Source: Litsea cubeba (taxonomy: Eukaryota > Streptophyta > Magnoliopsida > Laurales > Lauraceae). From it: a stretch of DNA of 64,000 nt. Location: contig CM022951.1 in assembly GCA_012931725.1 (NCBI GenBank), forward strand, positions 15,437,992 through 15,501,991. The letters are read 5' to 3'. Below, one piece after another: positions 1-11,110 of the stretch (within the stretch, counting starts at the first letter, position 1; each line of letters opens with the position of its first letter). The position numbers were made by a program, and so were the translations under genes. The notes beneath the pieces were generated by a model that saw nothing but the letters and a program-made list of their open reading frames with translations, was not told the origin of the DNA and ran no database searches.

Positions 1-235
1 TCCTCCCAAGATGGATTTCACAGAATTTCAGAGCATTTGGATATCATTTGGACCCATTTTCCATAAAATGGATTCCATGTCTGTTTGCTCAGACATGAAC
101 CCATGTCTGTCTGATTAGACATGGACTCCATGTCCGAAAGAAGCATTGTTTGCTCGGACATGGACCTACAGTAAGTATTTCGTGCCCATTTTCGAATTAT
201 AACTCCTTGAAACTGTTACGACTGCCCTCTCACTC

Positions 236-244
236 TATAAATAG
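236..244 (+). promoter_or_regulatory. TATA box of an LTR-like or orphan promoter
   Basis: TATAAATAG follows a C/T-rich stretch and precedes a roughly 100-base C/T-rich leader-like segment, as in many plant LTR U3/R junctions. No gene starts downstream, so its function is unproven. Confidence 0.3.
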
Positions 245-1179
245 GGCCTTGGAACGACCATTCAAAGGGTGCACACCATTCTTACCCACTCTTAAGCATT
301 CTTAGCCTCTCCAACCCTCCCCCACTCTCTCCTAATTAACTTAGAATCCTCAATGAGAATTCATCCCCTCTTTAGGTTTCCATTCATAAAGGTGAGACCT
401 TTTTCAAAAGCTCTGCAAAGACAGAACATTAACCTCTCAAATTCAGTCTTCAACCTTTGGAGATGTTCCTCTAGAGGGAGAAACTAAATACCCATGGTCT
501 AACCCTTACTTTTTATCTTGAATTGATTGTTCAGTCTCCCCTTCTTTGTCTTTCTCACTCAAAGAAGTATGGTGTCTCCATTTGAGACTTTGCTATGCAA
601 GCGCTTTTCATGGCTTCATTCTGGTTCTCCGTACTGGTATGGCCCAGAATGACACAACTTTGAAACATCTACTGGCACATAAACTAGTAACTCCCTTGGA
701 TTGCACAAACGCAATTCTTGATGAATGAGTGATGATTGTGAAAGATTACTGTGGGTCAAAAATGGTTTTCACCCATCCATACATATAGTGAGGCCATCCT
801 AAACCCATGACGGATGCGTTAGAGGAGTTTGGAGAAACAAAATGGGGTGTTATCAGACATGGGCTCCTAGAACTCATTTTTTGCTGTTTTTGTCATGTGT
901 TATGTATAATTTATATACTTTTGTTCTTTTGTTAAGTTTAAAACTATCTAAGGTCGGATGGAGGGATTTTAAAAAAAATTGTAAATAACCTGCATCCACG
1001 AGGCTTGAAATGCGAGCCTGTGTAATACAAATTGGAGGAATGAATACCAAATTTCTACTATTTTCTATGTTCGAATTTTGTGATCACACCTAAGAAATTA
1101 TTTTCAAAATTTTCTGCCATTAGGAATAATGGAACATGGAGTAGTATTGGTAGCTGAAGCATGTGTTAGCTGCTTCAAT

Positions 1180-1302
1180 TGGGCAAATTTGTCCTCACAG
1201 TAATGCAATGTGTTGGAACCTTTTGCCCCGAGATATCTGATGATGATCATGTTATTCTGCTTGCTGAAGAGCTTTTAGATCAATTTGAGAACTCTAAGAA
1301 GG
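1180..1302 (+). other. Possible orphan exon, unknown protein
   Basis: This is an open frame of about 40 codons with coding-like composition, including the stretches CVGTFCPEISDDDH and LLAEELLDQFENSKK. It ends at AAG followed by GTTTGC, which could be a donor site. A second exon-like piece at 1598-1662 lies between an AG and a GT and reads GLGVIQFAYSPIKAEK. I do not recognise the protein. It could be a fragment of a captured or decayed gene or chance. The intervening DNA has stops. Confidence 0.22.
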
Positions 1303-1597
1303 TTTGCAAGACCAGGATTATGTGTTAAATAAGTTAGGTGTACTTGGCTCAGCATGATGTCATGCTCAGCCCTCAAAATTAGCTTGATAACACTAAGAAA
1401 AATATTGCACACTATAAATAAAAATAAATGATAATAAATGGAAAAAATAAAAATAAAGAGAACCAAAGGCGTCATGACCCATTATAGATATTTGTGGACA
1501 ACAAATTTTTAAGTTTACTCAAGAAGGCATTATGAATGACCACCCATTCTACCAAGATATTCTAAAATTGCTCATGTTTACTCCACTTTTGATGCAG

Positions 1598-1662
1598 GCA
1601 ATGGGTTGGGAGTGATACAATTTGCTTATTCTCCTATCAAAGCTGAAAAGCTTGCTAAGAGG
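1598..1662 (+). other. Possible second exon of the same unknown fragment
   Basis: A short open segment is preceded by TTTTGATGCAG and followed by GTTCC after AAGAG, the layout of an internal exon. It could encode NGLGVIQFAYSPIKAEKLAK. Linkage to the 1180-1302 segment rests only on proximity and strand. Confidence 0.18.
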
Positions 1663-2527
1663 TTCCTTATATTGTCTTTTTCTTTCTAATGTTATTTTGC
1701 CCTTTTCTTTTTAATGCTATTTGTACACCAACCTACAAAATGGAAAAATCAAGCCAACTTCGTTTCTGGCCTCTCCGTCTCCCCTGAAAACTGCGTTTCT
1801 CTTCTCTTCAAGTCTCTCCATAGATTTAAGAAGTTAAATTATTATAAGTGACACAAGATAATAATATGACACTATTTTGTTCTATGATAATGAAATCTTA
1901 CAATATTTAAACTTGTTAATATTTTATTATGCAATTATCCAAACACCCCCTAACCTACTAAGTGCAATCACGTATTTCATATGCTTGTCATAATTTTGTT
2001 AGTATAAGTAGAATCTCTCATGTCATACTCTCTATTACACATTTGAGACAATGTTCTGAAATTTTGTTTTATACTTTTTGACATCTTTGCCCAATCATAT
2101 GAACCGCATAGCTTTCATTCTGAAGTCAATTTAGGTCAACATAATTGTGCGATCAAGTCAGTTTATATGGGAACAATTTTATGTGATTTTAGCCCTACTT
2201 GACTGGCCCTTTTCAGTCACTTTCACACATTACTGAACATGATTCATCTTCAAATACCTCAATGACAAACCACCTATTATTCTTATTTTCAAATACAGCT
2301 ACAACGTACATCATTAAAAAAAAATTTATTTAATGCCACCTATAATTTTCTACATATATAAATATTCGACAATACATTACAAATCTTTTGTACGTAGACA
2401 AAAATATCTTAGTATAAGTATGTGTTTTATGCACGTGCAGGGCCAGACTAGTATTATAACAGCATACGGACCAAGGAGAAGATTTGCTTTGGGTGGGGTT
2501 TGAGAAGGGCCCAGTCTTAACCCAATT

Positions 2528-2532
2528 ATGTT
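2528..2532. repeat. Target-site duplication of outer LTR element, left copy
   Basis: ATGTT stands directly before the left LTR. The same five bases follow the right LTR at 29701-29705. A 5-bp duplication is the normal integration footprint of an LTR retrotransposon. Confidence 0.9.
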
Positions 2533-3335
2533 TGTAAGTGCATAAAATGTCACTCACAAAGATAGGGGGTGTAGCCGGAGCTCTTTAGTTGAACACCGAT
2601 GCCTGCCTGAAACCTGAGAAGGGGAGGAATAATAGTAGGTCAGAGGACCCTGGCTGTGGGCAGCGCAGGGCTCTCCGATGCCTAAGTCAGTATGAGAACT
2701 GGACTAAGGATAGAGATTTTATGAAAGAAGGTGATACCAGTGTGTGGTTCTCTCGAACCGGAGGGAGAGAGAGCTCTTACTTTCTGGTTTGGCTCTTTTT
2801 ATAGAGGAGAGGAGACAAGGAGGTGACTCTGTCAGGGAGCTGTCCCATCGTAGCACGTCGTGTCGCATCGGGCCATACCCGGGCTGTGGACGCCGTTCTG
2901 TCAGCGGACGTAGGCGGCAGGGATGGCCCTGTCAGAAGATATGGGCGGTGCCCTTGTCTTGTCGCACGTTCTGTGGCGTGCTTGAGCGTCCAAAGGAGGA
3001 CAGCTGTTAGCCCCTGCCTTGGGTAGTTCTGGCATCCTGACTGAGGTCGGGGTGTGTTGCCGAGGTCGGTGAGCCGAGGTCGGGGAAGACCTTGACTTGG
3101 CTAGAGACCTCGCAGAGACGCCGAAGTAGAGGACCGGATAAAGTCCCCAGCCGGGCTGGGGATGCCTGGCCGAGGTGGAGCTTATGAGCGTATAGCCGAA
3201 GTGGATTCGCTTGGCCAAGCTGGAGACTGGTACTATCGCCGAGACCGAGCCTTGCCGAGATGGACTAGCTGGTGCGGGAGTCTCGGATGCTGCATCTAAC
3301 AGGGATCCCGACGAGTTCGGGATTATCCCCACACA
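2533..3335 (-). repeat. Outer element LTR, left copy (3' LTR in element sense)
   Basis: The plus-strand sequence runs from TGTAAGTGCATAAAATG to TTATCCCCACACA and matches 28893-29700 nearly throughout, with only scattered substitutions and small indels by eye. A minus-strand TATA box lies at 2795-2803. Open frames here have no family resemblance and are chance readings of GC-rich LTR DNA. Confidence 0.92.
2795..2803 (-). promoter_or_regulatory. TATA box of the left outer LTR
   Basis: On the minus strand TATAAAAAG follows CTCCTC and precedes GAGCC. The same motif is in the right LTR at 29157-29165. It fixes the transcription direction of the outer element as minus. Confidence 0.65.
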
Positions 3336-3348
3336 ATAGTCCCCCAGG
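3336..3348 (-). other. Polypurine tract of the outer element
   Basis: On the minus strand CCTGGGGGACTAT abuts the TG of the left (3') LTR. The position and G run fit the plus-strand priming tract of an LTR retrotransposon. Confidence 0.6.
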
Positions 3349-3511
3349 TTCTGAGCTCTGAGAGTACTCTCTGAGGTCGGAAGCTAAGAAGGGAGGAGCT
3401 ATCTGAGCTTGATAGTCTTCAGTGTCTGGTTTGTCTCCAACTGAGAGACTGAGGAGTGACCAGCTGGCTCGTCGCCAGAGGTGTAATCCTGTTGGAAGTA
3501 TTCTAGTGACG

Positions 3512-3667
3512 CTGCCGAGGAGGCTAGCATTGCTGCCAAGCGGAGGACTAGCACTGCTGCCGAGCTGGAGACTGGCACTGCTGTCGAGCTGGAGGAAGAG
3601 TTTCCTGCCGAGCTACAGGCTGCGCTGCTGCTGAGCTAGAGACTGGCACTGCTGCCGAACTGGTGGA
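3512..3667. repeat. About 27-bp degenerate tandem repeats in the outer element
   Basis: Units built on GCTGCCGAGCTGGAGACTGG recur about five to six times with substitutions. The array lies inside the outer element between its left LTR and the 79-bp array. No coding role is evident. Confidence 0.6.
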
Positions 3668-3861
3668 GATTGAGACCGAGGTAGGAGCACTTGGCCCAGA
3701 CCAACATGAGGCCGAGCCAGCATGAGGTCGTAGCCCGCACGTGGACTGACCAGCAAAAGGTCGGGACCATCATGAGGCCGAACCTACATGAAGCCATGAG
3801 GCCGAACCTGCGTGAAGCACATGGCTAGCACGAGGGCGAGCCAGCAAGAGGTCGGGGCGTG

Positions 3862-4122
3862 CCGGCAATCTGGCATGAGAGCCGAGATGCTCACAAAGCA
3901 CGAACCGGAGAAGACCCGCTGGCTCGTCGCCAGGGCGCGTCGGCAACTTGGCACGGGCGCCGAGGTGCGCTCATAACGCGAACTGGAGAAGACCCGCTGG
4001 CTGGGCGCCAGGGGCGCGTCGGCAACCTGGCTAGGGCGCCGAGGTGCACACATAACGCGAACTGGATAAGACCCACTGGCTGGGCGCCAGGGGCGCGTCG
4101 GCAACCTGGCTAGGCGCCGAGG
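3862..4122. repeat. Left part of ~79-bp tandem array, cut by the inner element
   Basis: About three units carry GCGCCGAGGTGC, CATAACGCGAACTGG, AAGACCC and CTGGCTGGGCGCCAGG. The array stops exactly at 4122 where the inner LTR begins and resumes after 27389 in the same register. It was therefore one array before the insertion. Confidence 0.85.
4118..4122. repeat. Target-site duplication of inner element, left copy
   Basis: CGAGG precedes the left inner LTR and is repeated at 27390-27394. Removing the element and one copy restores the array sequence GCGCCGAGGTGCACAC. Confidence 0.93.
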
Positions 4123-5148
4123 TGTTGACACCAAAAATGTCACTTTGCCTCTTCAAGATCCAAAAGAGCTACATGAAGTCGCAACCTACCATAAATAGGC
4201 AATGCTACTTCCAAAAAATCAAATCTTGTCGGAATCAAACAAAAAACTGCAAGATCCTTCAAAGACAGCCAAAAGAGGAGTACACAAGAAGTTTCGAGCC
4301 ATTTCAAAATCATTTGGCCTAACTTCGCTTCTCCGGTAGCTCAAAAGGAGCTCCCGGCGACGAAAGCATCGGAGACACTAAATCTTCGATCAGAGCCGAT
4401 GGATGGTCTCAAAATACATCCAAAAGGCTCCACGTCAAGTTCCATGTCAAACCGACAACGTTTGACCCTACATCAACCCTCGAACAGCTAAATCAAGCCT
4501 CTCGGCGGCGAGAACCACCGAGGCCATCACTCATCAGATAGAGCATATGGACGGCTTCAAAATGCTTACAAAGGGCTACACGTCAAATTTCAGGTCATTT
4601 CGACAACATTTGACCATACTTTGACGCTCGGAAGCCAAATCAGGCCTCTCGGCGGCGAAGCTCCCCGGGACCATGGTTTCCAAGACAAAGCTTATGGATC
4701 ATCTTAAAATGACTCCAATAGGTTCCCTGTCAAATTTCAAGTCAATCGGACATCGATTGACCGCACATCAAGCCGCGACATCTTCATCGCGACAAAAGCA
4801 AGTCTATTGGTGATAGGACCCCAAACGGCTTCAAAACTCAAAAAAAAGGCTATGGTTAGTCTTATTTATTGTTCAGCAGGCTTCACCCCAAATTTCAAGT
4901 CATTCCGACATCGTTTGACCCAGTTTCAGCTTCTGACGGAAAATCGGCAGCTCTACGCAACAAAGTCTTCGGCTTTCTCAGAAAATTGGAAACTTTGCAA
5001 AATAAAATGCAAGGATTCTCATCAGGTTTTCTACAGGGAAATCAGGCCAATAAATGATCAAAAATATCAAGGAAAAATACAGAAGAAAAAAGAATCGAAA
5101 AACAGCAAAAACGGACACAAAACGGGACAAAAGGGGGAAAAAAAAACC

Positions 5149-5205
5149 CAGGGTCGCAGGCCCCTGCGACCCTATGCCAGGGTCGCCGGCGACCCTAGGG
5201 CCTAG
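5149..5205. repeat. GC-rich palindromes in 5' LTR U3
   Basis: Two adjacent inverted repeats, GGGTCGCAGG..CCTGCGACCC and GGGTCGCCGGCGACCC, could form hairpins. The 3' LTR keeps only the second (25890-25909). The difference is a deletion or duplication of one unit after integration or during reverse transcription. Confidence 0.7.
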
Positions 5206-5862
5206 GATCACCCGGTGGGCCACGGAAACCCCGTTTTTCGATGTTTTTTCGCGATTCAAAGAGTCTGGCCTCTGGTATTTTCCAAAATTCATACTTTTGA
5301 GACACTAAATCCTCTGACATCCGTCAAAAACACGGGTTAATCATCAAGAGTGTCGAAATCTACATTGATAGCCAACTGGTCAACCAAAAAAAGTGTGCTT
5401 TCTACCCGACCGATCGAGAAATCGACAGGACAGATGGCACCGACCCGCTGTTGGCAACCAACACCTGAAGTTACATGGTCATCCGATGTCGATCTACATG
5501 AAGATCCATCGATGATCATCGCTAGAAGAATTCCAAAAGACGCGGCACGGCCCGCGACTCTTCAACAGCTCGGCGACCACTTAATGCGATTAATTGACTA
5601 GCTTTATTACAGTCATTAATCCATTTCTTGGATGGACCAATCAGAAGCAAGCATCCGGGAGTTACAAGACAAGAGATTCATGGCATTTAACCCATGAAAC
5701 TCCTCCCATCATGGCGATTAAATGCCCTCAATCTCCTCCGGCCAATCAGAAGCCAAGAAAAAGGAGTTACAAAATAAAGAATTCAATCTTGTAACTCCTC
5801 CCTTTATGTAGCTTTATGACAATTAAGGCTCATAAACCCTCCTAAATGGCTACCTAAAAGCC

Positions 5863-5871
5863 TATAAATAG
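5863..5871 (+). promoter_or_regulatory. TATA box, inner 5' LTR
   Basis: TATAAATAG follows AAAAGCC. It lies about 830 bp before the LTR end and is the likely core promoter for the genomic RNA. In the 3' LTR the same site reads TATAAGTAG (26587-26595). Confidence 0.75.
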
Positions 5872-6352
5872 GAGAGCATTCCAAAGAAAAAAAAAACCAC
5901 AGAGACACGGACAAAGCACAGAAATTCAGAGAAGGAAAGAGAGAAAACTCTGCGGAATTTCTACACCGACCACCGCTACAAGGTGACAAAAGTCCCATGG
6001 GGGGTACCCCCCCAAGGTCCTTGCCTTCTCCTTCTGCCTCCAATGGCTTAGAGATGGCTTTTCAGCCCGTCTACTTGGCTTTTTATTGGACATAGGACCT
6101 CCTCTTGGTCTTTGTCCTCTAAAAACCTGAGGTTATAGCCAAGCCAAGCGAATCAATAGCATCCTCTGTTCTCATTTGCATGGATGATGGCGAAGTCCAC
6201 ATATGGCTTGCGACCGTCAATCTGAACGGGTCCCCCACAATCTCCTGAGAAGTTAGATCCTCCTTTTCTTGCTTTTCATTGTAGTTTGTATTTTTTTTAA
6301 AGAGATAAAAATCACAACTCTTGTCTTTCATTATTGATAATGATTGTAAATC

Positions 6353-6430
6353 GGCTATAAACGCCAAAATCGGCTATAAAACGCCGAAATCGGCTATAAA
6401 CGCCAAAAATCGGCTATAAATGCCAAAAAA
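6353..6430. repeat. CGGCTATAAACGCCAAA short tandem repeats in 5' LTR
   Basis: Four copies of an about 19-bp unit, ATCGGCTATAAACGCCAAA, occur here and two in the 3' LTR at 27080-27118. A closely related unit forms a longer array in the 3' untranslated region at 18570-18810. Confidence 0.85.
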
Positions 6431-6699
6431 ATCGTCTTTCACGGCAAATTAAGAAAATGTCTCTTTTCTTAAATATATGTGCAATGGAAAACTTGAAAGA
6501 AGTTTATTTCCTTTTTACTTACGAAGGTTGATCTCCGGATCACCACTTGCAATTCCAAGTAAAATAAAAAATCTGGCACACCCACACAAAGAAATGTTGA
6601 TGCACGCCTTTGCCCCCCGGTTCCGAAAGGGTCGGACCCAACGGACTCCCACGTCCGCCGACCTCGGTAGGACCAGGCATGGAGCGTGGTCCATCAAGC

Positions 6700-6717
6700 T
6701 GGCACACCCGGTGGGAC
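6700..6717 (+). other. Primer-binding-like site of inner element
   Basis: TGGCACACCCGGTGGGAC begins three bases after the 5' LTR and starts with the TGG expected from pairing with a tRNA 3' CCA end. I could not assign the tRNA from memory. Confidence 0.6.
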
Positions 6718-6940
6718 TTGTTCATTTGAGAACACGATGCTAGAAATGAAATATTTGCATATCATATCTTTTGCTCTATGCTTATATTTCTTTTCTCGAT
6801 TCCTTGGCTACTTTCTAATTGGTGGCCTATGTTGGATTCCGCATCTAAAAAAAATGAAATGAGATTTTTTGGAAAATTTCTAATTCTTTGAATTTATTTC
6901 CACTCTTTCTCTTTTCAAAAAAAAAAATCAGATTTTTTAT

Positions 6941-7710
6941 TTTGGATTCAAAATTGAGAAACCTTGATCATTTCCTATCGTTCATCGTGCTTGTAGAAAT
7001 GTTGAGCTTGTTCGACTAAGGTTTTGGGCCATCGTTTCTCTTCGATGAGTTCATTAAAGATCTAAAAAAAAAAAACAAAAAATTAGTAGTTTGGATTCAA
7101 AATTGAGAAACCTTGATCATTTCCTATTGTTCATCGTGCTTGCAGAAATGTTGAGCACGTTCGACTTAGGTTTTGGGCCATCGTTTCTCTTCGATGAGTT
7201 CATTAAAGATCTAAAAAAATAAAAAAAAACAAAAAATTAGATTTCTCAGTTTGGATTCAAAATTGAGAAACCTTGATCCTTTCCTATCGTTCATCGTGCT
7301 TGCAGAAATGTTGAGCATGTTCGACTTAGGTTTTGGGCCATCGTTTCTCTTCGATGAGTTCATTAAAAATAAAAAAAATAAAAAAAATATATAAAAAAAA
7401 CGCAAAAAAAATTAGATTTCTCAGTTTGGATTCAAAATTGAGAAACCTTGATCGTTTCCTATCGTTCAACGTGCTTGCTGAAATGTTGAGCATGTTCGAC
7501 TAAGGTTTTGGGCCATCGTTTCTCTTCGATGAGTTCATTAAAGATCTAAAAAAAATAAAAAAATAAAAAAATTTAGATTTCTCAGTTTGGATTCAAAATT
7601 GAAAAACCTTGATCCTTTCCTATCATTCATCGTGCTTGCAGAAATGTTGAGCCTGTTCGACTATGGTTTTGGGCCATCGTTTCTCTTCGATGAGTTCATT
7701 AAAAATATAA
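6941..7710. repeat. Five ~160-bp tandem repeats in the 5' leader
   Basis: Copies start near 6941, 7090, 7250, 7424 and 7585. Each has TTTGGATTCAAAATTGAGAA, a conserved middle with GCAGAAATGTTGAGC, and TCTCTTCGATGAGTTCATTA, then an A-rich tract of variable length. Length variation is mostly in the A tract. It lies between primer site and ORF1, in the untranslated leader. Confidence 0.9.
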
Positions 7711-8082
7711 AAAAATAAAAATAAATAAAAAAAAAGACATAGACCACTAAGGTTAAACCAACTGCGTTCTTTGATCATGGTTGATTCAAGAAAAGCCTTG
7801 TCCAGAGTGTGGAGACAGCTTGACTGTTCTAGGCAAGGGTCCTCCAAACGGGTTCATTAAGTAATCCTACCCTTACCTGCGGGCAATTCTATCAATCGAG
7901 ATTTCATAAGACCGGGTTAGGAGGCCTATGTGTACTCTCTGGTCTTTTAAATAAATTTTTTTCAAAAATAAAATTTTTAAAAATAAAAATTTTAAAATAA
8001 AATTTTAAAATAAAAAAAAAATTGAAAAAAAAAATCTTAAAAAAAGTAAAAAAAAAAGTTTTTTTTTTTAAAAAAAAACTTC
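7711..8082. other. A/T-rich leader of the Ogre-like element
   Basis: No gene is visible. The first part still resembles the preceding repeat family (TTGATC, TTCATTAA), then it becomes nearly pure A and T with runs of AAAATTTT. Confidence 0.6.
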
Positions 8083-8365
8083 CGTCATTTTGGGTTTAGA
8101 TTGGAGAAATCTTGGTCTTCTCCTTTCTGAGCACTGGCACTCGCGGAAATCGCTGAGCCCGTGTTCAGATTGGAGTGCCTTTTGCTATCTTTGATGAACC
8201 CGATATTGGCCTTTCAAAAAAAAACTCATCATTTTTGGATTCAGATCCGAGAAATTATGGTTCATTTCTTTCTGAGCACTGGCGCTCGCGGAAATCGCTG
8301 AGCCCGTGTTCAGATCGGAATATCATCTGCTCTCTTTGATGAATCCAATCTTGACCTTTCAAAAC
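8083..8365. repeat. Two-copy ~140-bp repeat in the 5' leader
   Basis: Two direct copies share TTTCTGAGCACTGG and GCTCGCGGAAATCGCTGAG, followed by CCCGTGTTCAGAT, then TCTTTGATGAA and CTTTCAAAA. They resemble a diverged version of the 160-bp leader repeat (GAGAAA..CTTGG.., TTTGATGA). A short open frame crossing the second copy is not convincing. Confidence 0.7.
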
Positions 8366-8755
8366 AGAGAATCTCATCTCATGGATGCGGTCTCAAAACA
8401 TTTGTGTCTAGCGGTACTAGTACGCCCTTTCAGGGTCTACTGTATTGCGACCGGCACATTTGTAACTCCAACTTTATATTCTTCTTACCTTGAGCAAGCT
8501 CTGCTTCTCGATAAGTCGAATTTAAGTTCACAATTGCTTCTAGCAGTCACTGGAACGCTCATTCTGGGCTTACCACACCTGCGATCAGAACAATTGTACC
8601 CTCTATGGCATTTTGCCTTCTTCATATTGCTTGGGTCATCTCCCTTGAGCGATTTGAAAAGACAAAACCATAGAACTTCCCATTTATGATCATTATATTC
8701 TTGTGATTACTAATGGATGAGGTCTTGTTTCAGAAATTTTCGAAAAAAACTAACA

Positions 8756-9807
8756 ATGGCAGCATCGCTTACCATTACTTTCAATGAGAGCAAGCACCAA
8801 CTCATGCTTCAACAGAAGCAAACTACGCGCACCTACAAGCGCCCATCAGCTGCCGAAGCGTCAACTCCCTCGGCAACTCTCTAAGCTCTGGGTCGACCTC
8901 GACTCCCCGGACTATCATCTTTGGGACGCTGGGACCATTCCCACTTCCCGATGAACAAGCTGCTCCTTCCAAGAAGCAGAAACTCACCTCTCAACGTGTC
9001 ACTACCGTGACACCAAAGGCGAACACCAGAAGGCCCGAAGCCTGTGGCAGCCCCACGAAGCCTCAACCAACAAACGACCAGGTCTATCCCAAGACTTGGT
9101 CCCCAAGACCTTCACCAAAACAGAGAAGGTCCCAAACATCCACCAAGCCAGCATTCCTAGCCCCACTCAAGGAGAACCAGTTCTACCCTCTTGCTTATAT
9201 GAAAGAGGAGAGACCCATCTCCAACCTGACTCCCAAGTCAAACCAGCATGAGCCGGCTTGTTCATACAAGCCCAAAATCAGATCATGCATCACAAGGCCT
9301 CTGCAACCACCTGCTAAGGCCTATAAACTTGCAGTTCGACCCTTCATCTCTACAGGGGCCGAACTCCAAAAATTCAAAGCTTCGCTGCAACAGGCGAAGG
9401 ACAGGGTTCGCATCCTGTCATTGCCCAGCTACAAAGAAGACAGGCTCGGCTGCTGCGCCCGGGAGAGCACATCTTTCATCGTCAAAGCCCAGCCAGAGCT
9501 GACCGAAGCTCAAATTGCTCGTCGTATATGCCGCCGCGCGTCGTATCGGCAAAAGAGACTAGAGAAGCAAAGGACCCAGCCTCCTACACTTCAAGTCTCT
9601 CCCAAATGGGTCGAAAAAGAAAGACCCAACCAAGTTGCTGCCGTCCATATGATTGGAAAAACCAGAAGATGCCAAAAGTCAGCAACAAAAATCCATGTCC
9701 GACGTCCGATGACCCGCAGCGTCTCCAGGACAAGAAGACATTCAGAAGAATCCCCTGCTCCTTCAAGCAAAGGACGGCAGAGTGATCCTTCCTCAAGCTC
9801 TTCATAA
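8756..9807 (+). pseudogene. Extra ORF upstream of gag (ORF1 of Ogre-like element), frameshifted
   Basis: A start codon at 8756 opens MAASLTITFNESKHQLM. The frame hits a stop near 8881 and the reading continues in another phase with SSGSTSTPRTIIFGTLGP, then runs open to 9807, about 350 codons in all. The protein is basic and Ser/Pro/Gln/Lys-rich with no enzyme motif I can name. One stretch near 9340-9560 looks structured (ELTEAQIARRICRRASYRQK). An additional ORF before gag is characteristic of Ogre elements (established), and its function is unknown. It ends 66 bases before the gag reading frame. Confidence 0.7.
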
Positions 9808-9873
9808 AAAAGAATGAGCCCCAGCTCAGTCACCAGGACAGTTTCTTCATTCGAATCATGAAGGATTAACGTC

Positions 9874-11110
9874 TTGGCTACAAATTCTGAGCCACCACCC
9901 CGCAATCCACCTCAAGATGATGCGATCACCCACATCCAGCAGTTGGAACAAGGCCAACAGAGGATTGAAACTCTGATGGAAAACCTTCTCCTCGCATTCC
10001 AAAATCAGGCGAACAATGAACCTCCTCCGAATCATCAAGATGATGAGGTAAATGGAGAAAAAAATGAGTCACGCGCCCTTACCAAAAAGGACGTAGAAAG
10101 TATCCTCGCCAAAGCAAAAGAAGAGGATATACTCAAGGAGCATGGGATCAACCACCATATCCCTTATGGATGGACTCGGTCCCGTTCCCAACAAAATTCA
10201 AGCATCCTACTCTCCAAACATATATGGGGAATGGATCAGCCAGACAGCACGTCATCCACTTCAAGATCCTGACGGGAGCTATCGCGGATCAAGATGCACT
10301 CAAGATCCGCCTCTTTGCAAGTACCCTAAAAGGTACGGCCTTCGATTGGTACTCCACTCTGCTGGAGGACTCCATCCAAAACTGGGCCATGCAAGAGACA
10401 CGCTTCCTGACTCACTTCAAAGGTGAGGATCATCCCGCTACTATGGCTCAGCTGTGCAGCCTAAAACAGGGTGGGAATGAGTCAACATATGACTTCATTC
10501 ACAAGTGGAAAGCAATGGCGTACAAATGCTCTGATGTACTGCCACAAGCGTCGCTAGTCAACATCTGCCGAAACAACATGAGAGCTAGAATCCGCTCCAT
10601 GATCATCGGCAACAAATCAAAAAACCTGGGAGAACTCCTAGAAGCTTCCATGGAAGCTGAAACGGTGATTAAAGACCTCGACAGTCAGAAATCATCAAGA
10701 AAAGAGCCAACCGCCATTGCAACCTCAAAACCAAAGAAAAACGAGGTCCTTAATGTGCAGACCAAGTCAGCTCCTCAGTCACCAAAGAAAGTTGAAAACA
10801 AAGCTGCTGGTAAGAGACCTGAACTCTCTGATGCCTTCAAAGAACGAGTAGAGAAGAAATACCTGTTTGATGAAGATGTTGATGAAATCTTCGGGGCTTT
10901 TGTGGCAAACGGCAAGCTCACTTTGCCTGAACCAAAAAGACCGGGTGATGCTGGCAAAACCAACGATCCTCGGTACTGTCCATACCACCAGATGATCTCG
11001 CATCCTCTCAATCAATGCTTCGTTGTGAGGGAGAAAATAAACGAGATGTGGAAAAACGGAGTCATTACCTTTGACAAAAACTATGGGTCTGCCTCCGTCA
11101 ACATGGTGAC
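9874..11110 (+). pseudogene. Gag (capsid-nucleocapsid) region of the inner element
   Basis: Gag forms the particle that packages element RNA. The reading opens at 9874 with TTG-GCT-ACA where an ATG would be expected, so the start may be mutated. It shifts phase near 10170 by one base. After the shift the frame has a retrotransposon-gag type core (about 10230-10560, with LFASTLKGTAFDWY and FDWYSTLL followed by a conserved-looking FIHKWKAMAYKC). A zinc-knuckle-like CPYHQMISHPLNQC follows at about 10978-11019, of the form C-x2-H-x4-H-x4-C. It is fused in frame with the protease region downstream. Motifs and order are seen; the family is inferred. Confidence 0.85.

Larger units (their letters stand above)
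1..2527. other. Intergenic DNA left of the nested retroelements
   Basis: No complete gene is visible here. The first 360 bases have short related motifs built on ACATGG and a TATA box followed by pyrimidine-rich sequence, which resembles an LTR promoter, but no second LTR or target duplication was found. From about 870 on the DNA is A/T rich with frequent stops in all frames. Two short exon-like pieces (1180-1302 and 1598-1662) are listed separately. Confidence 0.6.
4123..6696 (+). repeat. Inner element 5' LTR
   Basis: Begins TGTTGACACC and ends GGTCCATCA. It pairs with 24866-27389. Compared with that copy it has an extra GC-rich hairpin unit near 5156-5184 and four rather than two copies of a CGGCTATAAA motif at 6353-6425. 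U3 ends at a TATA box at 5863-5871, followed by A-rich sequence and an R/U5 of about 800 bp. Confidence 0.93.

Noticed and set aside
2589..3332. Several GC-rich open frames in the left LTR (and their copies at 29103-29598)
   Set aside because: They lie wholly in an LTR, are not the same between copies at the protein level and have no domain.
3784..4113. Open frames in the 79-bp array (also 27208-28216)
   Set aside because: Repetitive reading of array units on both strands, with no conservation pattern of a protein.
8306..8689. 127-codon frame before ORF1
   Set aside because: Starts inside a leader repeat and has no similarity to retroelement proteins I know; likely chance.
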